Of a stretch of DNA of 9,250 nucleotides, positions 1 through 6,842 are shown piece after piece (the stretch's first letter is position 1; the number at the start of each line of letters is the position of its first letter). Below the pieces are notes generated by a model. That model ran no database searches. It had not been told where the DNA came from and saw only the letters and a list, made by a program, of their open reading frames with translations. The translations under genes were made by a program, and so were the position numbers. The stretch is from Syntrophobacterales bacterium (GTDB lineage: Bacteria > Desulfobacterota > Syntrophia > Syntrophales > UBA6807), in NCBI GenBank assembly GCA_021159265.1, contig JAGGSD010000019.1:1-9250 (forward strand). The letters run 5' to 3'.

Positions 1-63
1 GTCCAGTGAAATCAACAAGTTATATTAAATTCGCCCAAACGAGTTACTTGGAAGGATAGAGAA

Positions 64-1374
64 ATGGATACATTACTTAAAAAGATAGTTCTATCAATTT
101 TGTTTGTTTTGCTGTGCTGTGTAACATCAACAGAAGCAAAAACCTTTAAAGTTGCTAGCTATAATGTGGAAAACCTTTTTGATCTTACCAGGGAAGGGAC
201 CGAATACGCAGAGTATATTCCGAATACTCGCCATGGCTGGACTAAGGGCATCGCAAACATTAAATATACCAATATTGCCAGAGTGATAAAGGACATGGGG
301 GCCGATGTTGTCGTTCTGGAAGAAGTTGAGTCAAAGAAAGCGCTTATCCGTTTACGCAACAGGTTGAGAGACTTCGATATGGATTATCCTTATCTTGAAA
401 TTGCCGACTCCAGGGCAACGCCGGTGAAGTGTGCGGTACTTTCCAAGTTTGTAATTGTTGAAAAAAAGGAAATATATGTGGATAATGAAGCAGCAAGAAA
501 TATTCTTAAGATAGTTCTTGATATAGATAGTAATCGTTTCATCCTGTTTATCAATCACTGGAAATCGAAACGTGGTCCTGAAAGCATGAGAATAACTTAC
601 GCAAAAGCGCTCAGAAGAGAGATTGACAAGCTGAAAGAGGATACCGACTTTATCCTGACAGGCGATTTTAATTCTAACTACAATGAATACACAACCTTCA
701 GAAATCGCAACAGTTTGAACAATACTAATGGTATTACGGGAATAAATCATATTCTAAGGACTATCAAAGATTCTGAGATGGTCAACGAAACAATACTGAC
801 AAAGCAGGCCTCAAACAGGTATCTGTATAACTTATGGCTTGAGATCGGTAAAAACAGTCGCTGGTCTTACATTTTTCACGGGGTGAAGGCAAGTCCGGAC
901 AATATTATCGTATCCAAAGGACTTTACGACAACAGAGGAATCTCCTATATCGATAATTCGTTTGATAAGTTTATCTCAGATTATCTGTTCAAGGGAAACA
1001 CCATTTATCGATGGCAAAGGACACAAAATGGCATGGGCAGGCACATGGGGAAAGGGTACTCGGATCACCTGCCGGTTTTTGCGTATTTTTCCACCCAACC
1101 TTTCCATTTCAAAAACAAGGATACCCCTTCAGATAATATTACTCCCTTAAAGCCGGGAAAAGCCAAATCTCCACAGGGATTGCTTGACCTGAATAGCGCC
1201 ACCAGAGAGGAACTTATGTCTGTCAATGGAATTGGCCCTGTTCTTTCAGCGAGGATAATAGCTGGGCGGCCGTATAAGACCATAGATGATTTGCTCAAAG
1301 TGAAGGGAATCGGACTCAAAAGACTTAAAAATTTTCGTTCCTATTTAGAAATTGCCCCTTGTCTTAACAAGTGA
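64..1374 (+). CDS. Secreted EEP-fold nuclease with C-terminal helix-hairpin-helix domain
   Basis: Encodes 436 aa. Residues 1-25 look like a Sec signal peptide: KK near the N-terminus, a hydrophobic stretch, then a polar region with likely cleavage after TEA. The body (about 27-342) carries the endonuclease/exonuclease/phosphatase signatures in order: YNVENLFD (33-40), the acidic metal site LEEVES (85-90), INHWKS (163-168), TGDFN (199-203) and YSDHLPV (332-338). After a Pro/Lys-rich linker, residues 373-430 form a ComEA-like helix-hairpin-helix region with two GIG hairpins (NGIGPVLS, KGIGLKR), a non-specific DNA-binding module. Together this suggests a metal-dependent DNase acting outside the cytoplasm, perhaps in nutrient scavenging or DNA processing; a phosphodiesterase role is possible. 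The start is supported by AAGGA at 52-56, 7 nt upstream. The gene converges on aroC and overlaps its 3' end by 34 nt. The fold is confident; substrate and role are inferred. Confidence 0.88.
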   Translation: MDTLLKKIVLSILFVLLCCVTSTEAKTFKVASYNVENLFDLTREGTEYAEYIPNTRHGWTKGIANIKYTNIARVIKDMGADVVVLEEVESKKALIRLRNRLRDFDMDYPYLEIADSRATPVKCAVLSKFVIVEKKEIYVDNEAARNILKIVLDIDSNRFILFINHWKSKRGPESMRITYAKALRREIDKLKEDTDFILTGDFNSNYNEYTTFRNRNSLNNTNGITGINHILRTIKDSEMVNETILTKQASNRYLYNLWLEIGKNSRWSYIFHGVKASPDNIIVSKGLYDNRGISYIDNSFDKFISDYLFKGNTIYRWQRTQNGMGRHMGKGYSDHLPVFAYFSTQPFHFKNKDTPSDNITPLKPGKAKSPQGLLDLNSATREELMSVNGIGPVLSARIIAGRPYKTIDDLLKVKGIGLKRLKNFRSYLEIAPCLNK

Positions 1375-2396
1375 TCTGCCAGGACAATACTGACCATGGC
1401 TTCGCATACGGGAATGATGCGTGGTATGACGCATACATCGTGCCTTCCTTTGATCGATAAAGTTGCCGGTTTTCCGTTAATATCAATGGTCTGCTGCTCT
1501 TTTTCTATGGATGAGATAGGCTTGCAGGCCACCCTGACAACGATTTCATCGCCATTGGTAATCCCGGCAAGTATTCCTCCGGCGTTGTTTGTCGCAAATC
1601 CTTCAGGTGTTATGTAATCATTGCATTCAGATCCGGACATTCTTGCTGACCGGATGCCGGCGCCGATTTCCACACCCTTTACCGTTCCAATGCTCATGAG
1701 AGCTTTGGCCAGATCGGCATCGATCTTGTCAAATACAGGTTCTCCCAGGCCCGGGGGGCATCCCCTGACCAGGATTTCTACAATTCCACCGATGGAATCA
1801 CCCATTTTCTTTGCTTCTTCTAATTTGCTTTCCATCTTTCCGGCCGCATTCATGTCGGGGCAGAGGATACTGTTTCGGTCGATATCCGCCAGGATAATCT
1901 GTTTTGCCGCAATGCCGCCTAGCTCCCTGGTGTAGGCGACGATTTCTATTCCCTCTCCGACGATGACTTTTTTGGCAATAGCCCCGGCGGCTACACGGGC
2001 TGCGGTCTCACGACCGGAGGCACGACCGCCCCCCCGGTAATCCCGGATTTCGTATTTCCTGTAATAGGTAATGTCCCCATGGCCCGGCCTGAAAATGTTC
2101 CTGATATGGTCATAATCGGTGCTTTTGACATCCCTGTTTCTGATCATCAAGGAAATAGGTGTGCCCGTTGTTTTTTCCTCAAACGTGCCGGAGAGGATCT
2201 CTACCACATCTTCTTCTTTTCTGGGTGAACTTGACTGGCCGCGCCCTGGTCTTCTTCTGTTCAGTTCTTCTTGTATGTCCGATTCATTGAGCGGAATGTT
2301 GGGGGGACACCCATCAACTACCACACCTATGGCTTTTCCGTGTGATTCCCCCCATGTGGTTACTTTAAATAGTGTTCCTGTTATATTTCCTGACAT
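1341..2396 (-). CDS. aroC: Chorismate synthase
   Basis: Converts EPSP to chorismate by anti-1,4 elimination of phosphate using reduced FMN, the last shikimate-pathway step. The protein is 351 aa, normal for the family. Signatures: N-terminal VTTWGESHG (12-20, conserved His19), RRRPGRGQ (47-54), RPGHGDITY (103-111, conserved His106) followed by RGGGRASGRE (121-130), and C-terminal GRHDVCVIPRIIPVCEAM. The frame is open further upstream to an ATG at 2438, but the family starts with MSGN..G.LF.VTT. The ATG at 2396 gives exactly that and has AGAGGA 6 nt upstream, so 2396 is chosen. It is the last gene of the operon, 78 nt after aroK, the only non-overlapping junction. Its TAG stop lies inside the convergent nuclease gene. 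No terminator was found directly after it. Confidence 0.96.
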   Translation of the reverse strand: MSGNITGTLFKVTTWGESHGKAIGVVVDGCPPNIPLNESDIQEELNRRRPGRGQSSSPRKEEDVVEILSGTFEEKTTGTPISLMIRNRDVKSTDYDHIRNIFRPGHGDITYYRKYEIRDYRGGGRASGRETAARVAAGAIAKKVIVGEGIEIVAYTRELGGIAAKQIILADIDRNSILCPDMNAAGKMESKLEEAKKMGDSIGGIVEILVRGCPPGLGEPVFDKIDADLAKALMSIGTVKGVEIGAGIRSARMSGSECNDYITPEGFATNNAGGILAGITNGDEIVVRVACKPISSIEKEQQTIDINGKPATLSIKGRHDVCVIPRIIPVCEAMVSIVLADHLLRQGAISK

Positions 2397-2402
2397 GGTT
2401 GT

Positions 2403-2408
2403 TCCTCT
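2403..2408 (-). promoter_or_regulatory. Shine-Dalgarno site that fixes the aroC start
   Basis: AGAGGA on the minus strand, 6 nt before the ATG at 2396. It favours that start over the in-frame ATG at 2438, whose 14 extra residues match nothing in the chorismate synthase family. Confidence 0.7.
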
Positions 2409-2462
2409 GTTATGTTGGGTTTCGTTCCCGCAATCCAACCTGCTTCCGGTCTATTCAGGGTG

Positions 2463-2488
2463 GCATGGACAAATTTATTTGTCCGTGC
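2463..2488 (-). repeat. Intercistronic hairpin over the aroK stop codon
   Basis: Inverted repeat: on the minus strand GCACGGACAAA, loop TAAA, then TTTGTCCATGC. Ten pairs form with one C-A mismatch, and the loop consists of the aroK TAA stop plus one A. There is no T-run after it, so it is not an intrinsic terminator. It could be an mRNA stability or processing element, or could tune coupling to aroC. The stem is seen directly; the function is inferred. Confidence 0.5.
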
Positions 2489-3020
2489 AGTCTGTCGGGT
2501 TACGATGTTCCAAAAAATTGAGTATGTCATTAACTATACCTTCAATTCTTTTTCCCGAAGTATCAACGGTAAAGTCGGCCAATTCCCGGTAAGTGGGCTC
2601 CCTTTTTTTTAGAATTAACGTGGTTTCCGTTTCAAGATCGTTAAGGGAAAGGGGAGGGCGCTGGCTTTTTGTATTTTGATCGACAAGCATTCTTTCCATG
2701 ATTGTTTCTACATCGGCAGTAAGCCAGACAAAAAGGCCATTCTTTTTCAGGGCTTCCCTGTTTTCTTGATTTTCGAATGCTCCGCCCCCTGTTGCGATAA
2801 TGTTTTTGTTCATCGCCGAGAGTTTTCTGATCACTTCTCTTTCTTTCTTGCGGAACAAGTCCCAGCCGCCTTTTTCCACGATTTTATTGATCGGCATACC
2901 CGCCCGCTCAACAATTAGATCATCGGTGTCAAAAAAAGGCAGGCCTAATCTTTCGGAAAGTTTCTTCCCTGCAGATGTTTTTCCCGTGCAGCGATATCCG
3001 ATTAAAACAATATTTTTCAT
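2475..3020 (-). CDS. aroK: Shikimate kinase
   Basis: Phosphorylates shikimate to shikimate 3-phosphate with ATP in the cytoplasm. The protein is 181 aa, slightly longer than the usual 165-175 because of a charged C-terminal tail (about 171-181). Visible motifs: Walker A GYRCTGKT (8-15, Lys14), shikimate-binding FFDTDD (29-34, Asp34), FR at 56-57 (Arg57), ATGGGA (76-81), the lid arginine in RPPL (121-124), and KKREPTY (138-144), the adenine-side KR..Y motif. The start ATG at 3020 overlaps the aroA stop as ATGA, which suggests translational coupling. The stop codon sits in the loop of the hairpin at 2463-2488. No missing key residues were seen. The aroK/aroL distinction cannot be made from sequence alone; aroK is used as the default name. 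Confidence 0.95.
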   Translation of the reverse strand: MKNIVLIGYRCTGKTSAGKKLSERLGLPFFDTDDLIVERAGMPINKIVEKGGWDLFRKKEREVIRKLSAMNKNIIATGGGAFENQENREALKKNGLFVWLTADVETIMERMLVDQNTKSQRPPLSLNDLETETTLILKKREPTYRELADFTVDTSGKRIEGIVNDILNFLEHRNPTDCTDK

Positions 3021-4282
3021 TCGTAGAGAGTATCCAGCACATCCCAGAATTCCGGGAAGGATTTATTGACACATTTTTGATTTTTGATTTTTATTCCTTT
3101 TGTTACCAGCCCTGCTATTGCGAAGCTCATTGCTATGCGATGATCGTTGTACGTCTCTATCTCAGCGCTATGAGGTGTTCCTCCATTGATGACAAGGCCG
3201 TCTTCCAGTTCCGTTGCATTGATACCGATTCTGTTCAGTTCCGTTACCAGGGCTTCTATTCTGTTACTTTCTTTTAATCGAAGGTGAGAGACATTGTCAA
3301 TCACTGTCTGTCCGGGTCTGAAAGCCGACAGAACGGCGAGTGTCGGAACCATGTCGGGCATGTCCGACATGTCGAACCGGTAATCACCTCTATTTAGCTT
3401 CCTTCCTGCAACTTCTACCCAGTCAGAGCCCCTGATTATATGACAACCCAGTTTTTCCATAATCTCCAGAAACCCGATGTCTCCCTGTAAGGTATTCGGA
3501 TTTACATTCAGGACCCTAACCCTTCCTTCACAAAGAACCGCAGCCAAGAAAAAGTAGGAAGCGCTTGATACATCGCTTTCAATGAGATATCTACTCCCCA
3601 TGTATCTTTGAGGAGCCTTGACGATGTATTTATTTCCCCCTTTCTTTATTACTTCCACCCCGAAATGATTCATAATCTCTACGGTCATATCGATGTAGGG
3701 CATTGAAAACGTCATGCCTCTGAGTTCTATTTCAACGTCATTTCCCGCGTAAGGAGAGGTGATAAGAACGGAAGATATATACTGGCTGCTTTCAGCATTG
3801 GTAAAGATCGTTTTCCCGCCCTGAAAACTCCCCCCTTGAATTATTACAGGAGGATATCCGCTTTTATCTGTGCTTACACATTCAACACCCAATATTTGCA
3901 ACGCTTCAAGAAGAGGTTTTACCGGTCTTTCTCTGAGGCGGTCGCTTCCATCCAGGACAAAATTGCCCGTGCCTAGAGAGACAACCGCTGTCAGAAATCT
4001 CAAGGCTGTGCCGTTATTTCCCAGGTAGAGTTTCTTCCCGGGATTTTGTATATTTCCGCCGGTTCCGGTTACAATGATATCTTTATCAGCAACAAGGATA
4101 TCAGCACCAAGGGATTGGAGGGCGTCCATCAGATATTTTGTGTCTTCAGAGATCAATGGATTGCGCAAGAAGGACTTTCCTTCAGCGAGAGAGGCAATGA
4201 TTAGGGCCCTCTGCGTGTAGCTCTTTGAGCCGGGTATCTTAACGGTCGCATCCAGGTCTTTTATTTGTTTAATTTCTTTCAT
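3017..4282 (-). CDS. aroA: 3-phosphoshikimate 1-carboxyvinyltransferase (EPSP synthase)
   Basis: Joins phosphoenolpyruvate to shikimate 3-phosphate to give EPSP; this enzyme family is the glyphosate target. It is 421 aa, close to the E. coli length of 427. Motifs: PGSKSYTQRALI (17-28, Lys20, Arg25), the PEP loop LGNNGTALRFL (87-97), DGSDRLRERP (111-120), ESSQYISS (164-171), DMSDMPDM (304-311, catalytic Asp310), LRLKESNRI (334-342), NDHRIAMS (379-386) and CVNKSFPEFW (404-413). In the PEP loop the residue matching E. coli Pro101 is Phe96, and the Ala of NAGTA is Asn90; Gly91 and Thr92 are kept. The ATG at 4282 lies 14 nt inside the end of aroE and has no convincing Shine-Dalgarno, so translation probably depends on coupling to aroE. 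Confidence 0.96.
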   Translation of the reverse strand: MKEIKQIKDLDATVKIPGSKSYTQRALIIASLAEGKSFLRNPLISEDTKYLMDALQSLGADILVADKDIIVTGTGGNIQNPGKKLYLGNNGTALRFLTAVVSLGTGNFVLDGSDRLRERPVKPLLEALQILGVECVSTDKSGYPPVIIQGGSFQGGKTIFTNAESSQYISSVLITSPYAGNDVEIELRGMTFSMPYIDMTVEIMNHFGVEVIKKGGNKYIVKAPQRYMGSRYLIESDVSSASYFFLAAVLCEGRVRVLNVNPNTLQGDIGFLEIMEKLGCHIIRGSDWVEVAGRKLNRGDYRFDMSDMPDMVPTLAVLSAFRPGQTVIDNVSHLRLKESNRIEALVTELNRIGINATELEDGLVINGGTPHSAEIETYNDHRIAMSFAIAGLVTKGIKIKNQKCVNKSFPEFWDVLDTLYE

Positions 4283-5090
4283 TTTTCAGTTTTTCTACGA
4301 CAATTTTCTTCATAAAATCCACAGGGGGCTTGAGACCCGTCCAGATTCTTAGCTGCTCTGCTCCCTGGTGGATAAACATGGAAACACCGGAAATGGTTCT
4401 GCATCCAGCCTCTTCGGCGTCTTTCAAAAGCTTTGTTTTCAGGGGATTGTAAATAATATCCATAATGCATCTGAAGTTTTTGAGTACATCTCTGCTTGCG
4501 GGTGATTTTTCCGTGTCCGGGAACATTCCCACCGGTGTCGTATTAATGAGGCAGTCCCCGTTTATTTTCCCTGTTTCTGTTAGGGGATAAAACTCGCACC
4601 CGAACTCCCTTGCAACTTTTTCCCCTTTTTTTATGGTTCTGTTCAGAACTACGGGAATTCCCCCTTCTTTCAGAATACCGTAAACAGCGGCTCGCGCGGC
4701 TCCGCCTGCCCCCAGGATTGCAAACTTCCCCCCCCTGATCTCCATTGATTCTTTCAGGGCAAGGACAAGGCCTGTCCAATCGGTGTTGTCTCCTTTAAGA
4801 CTGCCGTTTGAATTCGTGATTGTATTCACTGCGCCGATTCTGCCGGAGCTGTCACTGATTTCATCAAGATATTCCATAACGGCGGTTTTATGAGGTATCG
4901 TTATACTTGCCCCCTTGATATTCATTTCTTTAATTTTCACTGGAATATCCTGAACATTTTTTATGCATATTGCCATGTAACGGGCGTCGATTTTTATTTT
5001 GTTGAATGCCGCGTTATGCATCAGAGGTGAAAGACTTTGTGCTACGGGATTGCCGAAGATGACAAAGGTCTTTGAATTATTTTTCATCAT
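4269..5090 (-). CDS. aroE: Shikimate dehydrogenase (NADP-dependent)
   Basis: Reversibly reduces 3-dehydroshikimate to shikimate. It is 273 aa, typical of AroE. The N-terminal substrate domain shows GNPVAQSLSPLMHN (13-26, shikimate-binding SLSP), ITIPHK (63-68, catalytic Lys68) and GDNTDW (100-105, catalytic Asp104). The Rossmann domain follows with GAGGAARA (127-134), NRT (150-152, the pattern expected for NADP preference) and NTTPVGM (183-189), then GVSMFIHQGAEQ (235-246) near the C-terminus. It starts 14 nt before the end of aroD. AGGA at 5097-5100 is 6 nt from the first of two consecutive ATGs (5090, then 5087); 5090 is chosen but 5087 is equally possible. The key residues argue for true AroE rather than the YdiB or quinate-dehydrogenase paralogues. 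Confidence 0.95.
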   Translation of the reverse strand: MMKNNSKTFVIFGNPVAQSLSPLMHNAAFNKIKIDARYMAICIKNVQDIPVKIKEMNIKGASITIPHKTAVMEYLDEISDSSGRIGAVNTITNSNGSLKGDNTDWTGLVLALKESMEIRGGKFAILGAGGAARAAVYGILKEGGIPVVLNRTIKKGEKVAREFGCEFYPLTETGKINGDCLINTTPVGMFPDTEKSPASRDVLKNFRCIMDIIYNPLKTKLLKDAEEAGCRTISGVSMFIHQGAEQLRIWTGLKPPVDFMKKIVVEKLKNERN

Positions 5091-5763
5091 TCAAAATCCT
5101 GAAGATTTTTTTCATTTCTTCAATAGTTAATTGTCCCGGGGCGGATTCCGCGCCCTTTTCAAGAGAAGCATAGCTCAAATATGAACCGAAATAAGGCGCC
5201 ATGATCCTGCTGATTTTCCCTTTTGTCCCCATGCAAAGGGCGATAATTTTTGTGTTTGTCTTTTTTGCAAAATTGATCAGTTTCAACATCTTAAGATTAT
5301 CTTCCATAGATTTGGCAAAGGTTGCAATTTTCACAATATGCGCGCCTTTGCCGGCGCATTCATTGAATATGTTTTGTAACTTACTGTAGGACGGAGTCCC
5401 GTTAAAATCGTGATGGGAGATGATTAATTTCGTCCGGTTTCCATATTTCTTTATGTTGTTTAAGAGTTTTTTCGTCAGGGTTTCATCTGTGCTCAGTTCT
5501 ATATCAACGAAGTCGGCTTTTAAAGAGACTGTCTTGTTCAGTAAAGAGAACCTTTTTTCTTCATCGTCTTCGAAATTTCCTCCTTCGTCTTTCTTGCGTG
5601 CGGTTACAAGTATTTTGCCTGTTTTTGCGGAAAACAGCTTTTCCAAATTCACATTCCTGATGAAGTCGATTCGAAGTTCCACAACGTCAGCCAGGGAAAA
5701 GCATTTTTCCATTTGTCTTATGGCCTCTTCATTTGTTGCCGCAACTACAGGAACACATATCAT
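5077..5763 (-). CDS. aroD: Type I 3-dehydroquinate dehydratase
   Basis: Dehydrates 3-dehydroquinate to 3-dehydroshikimate through a covalent Schiff base (class I, TIM barrel). It is 228 aa, within the family range. Motifs: ICVPV (2-6), VELRIDF (28-34), the proton-shuttling histidine in ISHHDF (115-120, probably His118), the Schiff-base lysine in VKIATFA (144-150, Lys145), MGTKGKISR (178-186) and the C-terminal SAPGQL (207-212). The start ATG at 5763 overlaps the pheA stop as ATGA, and its last 14 nt are shared with aroE. It is not the unrelated small dodecameric type II enzyme (AroQ), which many bacteria use for the same step. Confidence 0.95.
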   Translation of the reverse strand: MICVPVVAATNEEAIRQMEKCFSLADVVELRIDFIRNVNLEKLFSAKTGKILVTARKKDEGGNFEDDEEKRFSLLNKTVSLKADFVDIELSTDETLTKKLLNNIKKYGNRTKLIISHHDFNGTPSYSKLQNIFNECAGKGAHIVKIATFAKSMEDNLKMLKLINFAKKTNTKIIALCMGTKGKISRIMAPYFGSYLSYASLEKGAESAPGQLTIEEMKKIFRILNDEK

Positions 5764-6842
5764 GATTCAGGGTCCCCCGTCGGATAAGATCCGAGAATTT
5801 TGATGAACGTGGACTGAGCTTGTAGATCTTCCAGGCATTCTTTTATTTTTTCTTCCTCCATGTGTCCTTTGAAATCGACGAAGAATAAATATTCCCACAT
5901 CCTGTCTTTGATGGGGTAGGATTCAATCTTTACCAGATTGATCTTCTTTTTGGCAAAGGGCTTTAGTGAGTCATAGAGGGCTCCCGGCGTGTGCCGGGTT
6001 GCAAAGAAAATTGAAGTCTTATCGCTGCCCGTTCGTTTCCGCTTCCCTCTTCCGATAACCAGGAATCGTGTTACATTTGAAGAACGATCTTCTATTCCTT
6101 CCGAGATGATATTAAGACCGTAAAGGGAAGCGGCATTGTTGCTTCCGATTGCGGCGCCTTCACTATCTTCCAGAACTTTTTGAGCGGCTTTCGCCGTGCT
6201 TTCCGTTTCATTGAGAGAGCATTGAGGCAGATTCTTTCTGAGCCATGCCTGACACTGGGCCAAGGCCTGGGGGTGAGAATAGACTCTCTTTATCTCATGC
6301 AAATCTTTCCGGGTTGATATGAGGGAATGGCTGATCAGAAGAAAAACCTCGGCCAGGATATTCAGAGGTGTTGAAATCAGTCTGTCCAGTGTCAGTTTGA
6401 CTGTACCCTCAAGAGAATTTTCCACAGGAACGACACCCCAGTCTGCTTTCTTTCTTTCGACCTGGTTAAAGACGTCAAATATAGTCGGCTGAGGTGAAAA
6501 GAGGGTACTTCTGCCAAAATGGGACTGGGCCGCGGCATGGGTAAATGATGCCTCCGGTCCCAGGTACGCTACCGATACAGGCGCCTGGAGAGTTCGTGAT
6601 GCGGATAGAATCTCGGTGAATATTTCTTTCAAAGATCTTTCCGGTAGAGGTCCTTCGTTGACCTCGTTCAGATAATGATATATCCTGCTCTCCTGGGAGG
6701 GATCATAAATATCCAGATCCTGTTTTTTTTTGATTTTTCCAATTTCCAGTGATATGCGGGCACGCTCATTTAAAAGCTTAACAATTCTTTCATCCTTTTT
6801 TCTTAGTTTATTCCTAAATTCTTTCAATGATTCCCGTGTCAT
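5760..6842 (-). CDS. pheA: Bifunctional chorismate mutase / prephenate dehydratase (P-protein)
   Basis: Rearranges chorismate to prephenate and dehydrates and decarboxylates it to phenylpyruvate, the phenylalanine precursor. It is 360 aa in three parts. An AroQ-type helical chorismate mutase occupies about 1-88; residues aligning with E. coli Arg11, Arg28, Lys39, Asp48, Glu52, Ser84 and Gln88 are Arg10, Arg27, Lys38, Asp47, Glu51, Ser82 and Gln86. Prephenate dehydratase spans about 90-265, with VAYLGPEASFTH (91-102), VVPVENSLEG (137-146) and the catalytic TRF (258-260). An ACT domain follows at about 275-355, with GALYDSL (287-293). Two substitutions stand out: Gln50 where E. coli has Arg51, and ESYP (307-310) in place of the Phe-binding ESRP. 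Start and stop overlap aroB and aroD as ATGA. Its place in the operon puts the Phe branch under the same leader control as the common pathway. Confidence 0.95.
   Translation of the reverse strand: MTRESLKEFRNKLRKKDERIVKLLNERARISLEIGKIKKKQDLDIYDPSQESRIYHYLNEVNEGPLPERSLKEIFTEILSASRTLQAPVSVAYLGPEASFTHAAAQSHFGRSTLFSPQPTIFDVFNQVERKKADWGVVPVENSLEGTVKLTLDRLISTPLNILAEVFLLISHSLISTRKDLHEIKRVYSHPQALAQCQAWLRKNLPQCSLNETESTAKAAQKVLEDSEGAAIGSNNAASLYGLNIISEGIEDRSSNVTRFLVIGRGKRKRTGSDKTSIFFATRHTPGALYDSLKPFAKKKINLVKIESYPIKDRMWEYLFFVDFKGHMEEEKIKECLEDLQAQSTFIKILGSYPTGDPES

Noticed and set aside
1..63. TATATT at 21-26 as a -10 box for the nuclease gene
   Set aside because: Its -35 region would fall at or beyond the window edge and cannot be checked; only the Shine-Dalgarno at 52-56 is supported.
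64..141. Possible lipoprotein signal (cysteines at residues 18-19 of the nuclease)
   Set aside because: The residues before the cysteines are V-L-L, without the small residue a lipobox needs just before Cys; a standard signal peptide cleaved after TEA fits better.
1409..1432. Inverted repeat ATGCGT...ACGCAT on the plus strand just after the nuclease gene, as its terminator
   Set aside because: Only six pairs, no T-run follows, and it lies within the conserved aroC coding sequence.
2397..2438. Upstream in-frame ATG at 2438 as the aroC start
   Set aside because: It adds 14 residues with no counterpart in chorismate synthases. The ATG at 2396 gives the canonical MSGN N-terminus and has AGAGGA at the right distance.
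2119..2592. 157-codon open frame on the plus strand
   Set aside because: It lies antisense across the well-supported aroC and aroK genes, with no recognisable motif; it is a shadow of their codon pattern, as are the other plus-strand frames between 1396 and 8752.
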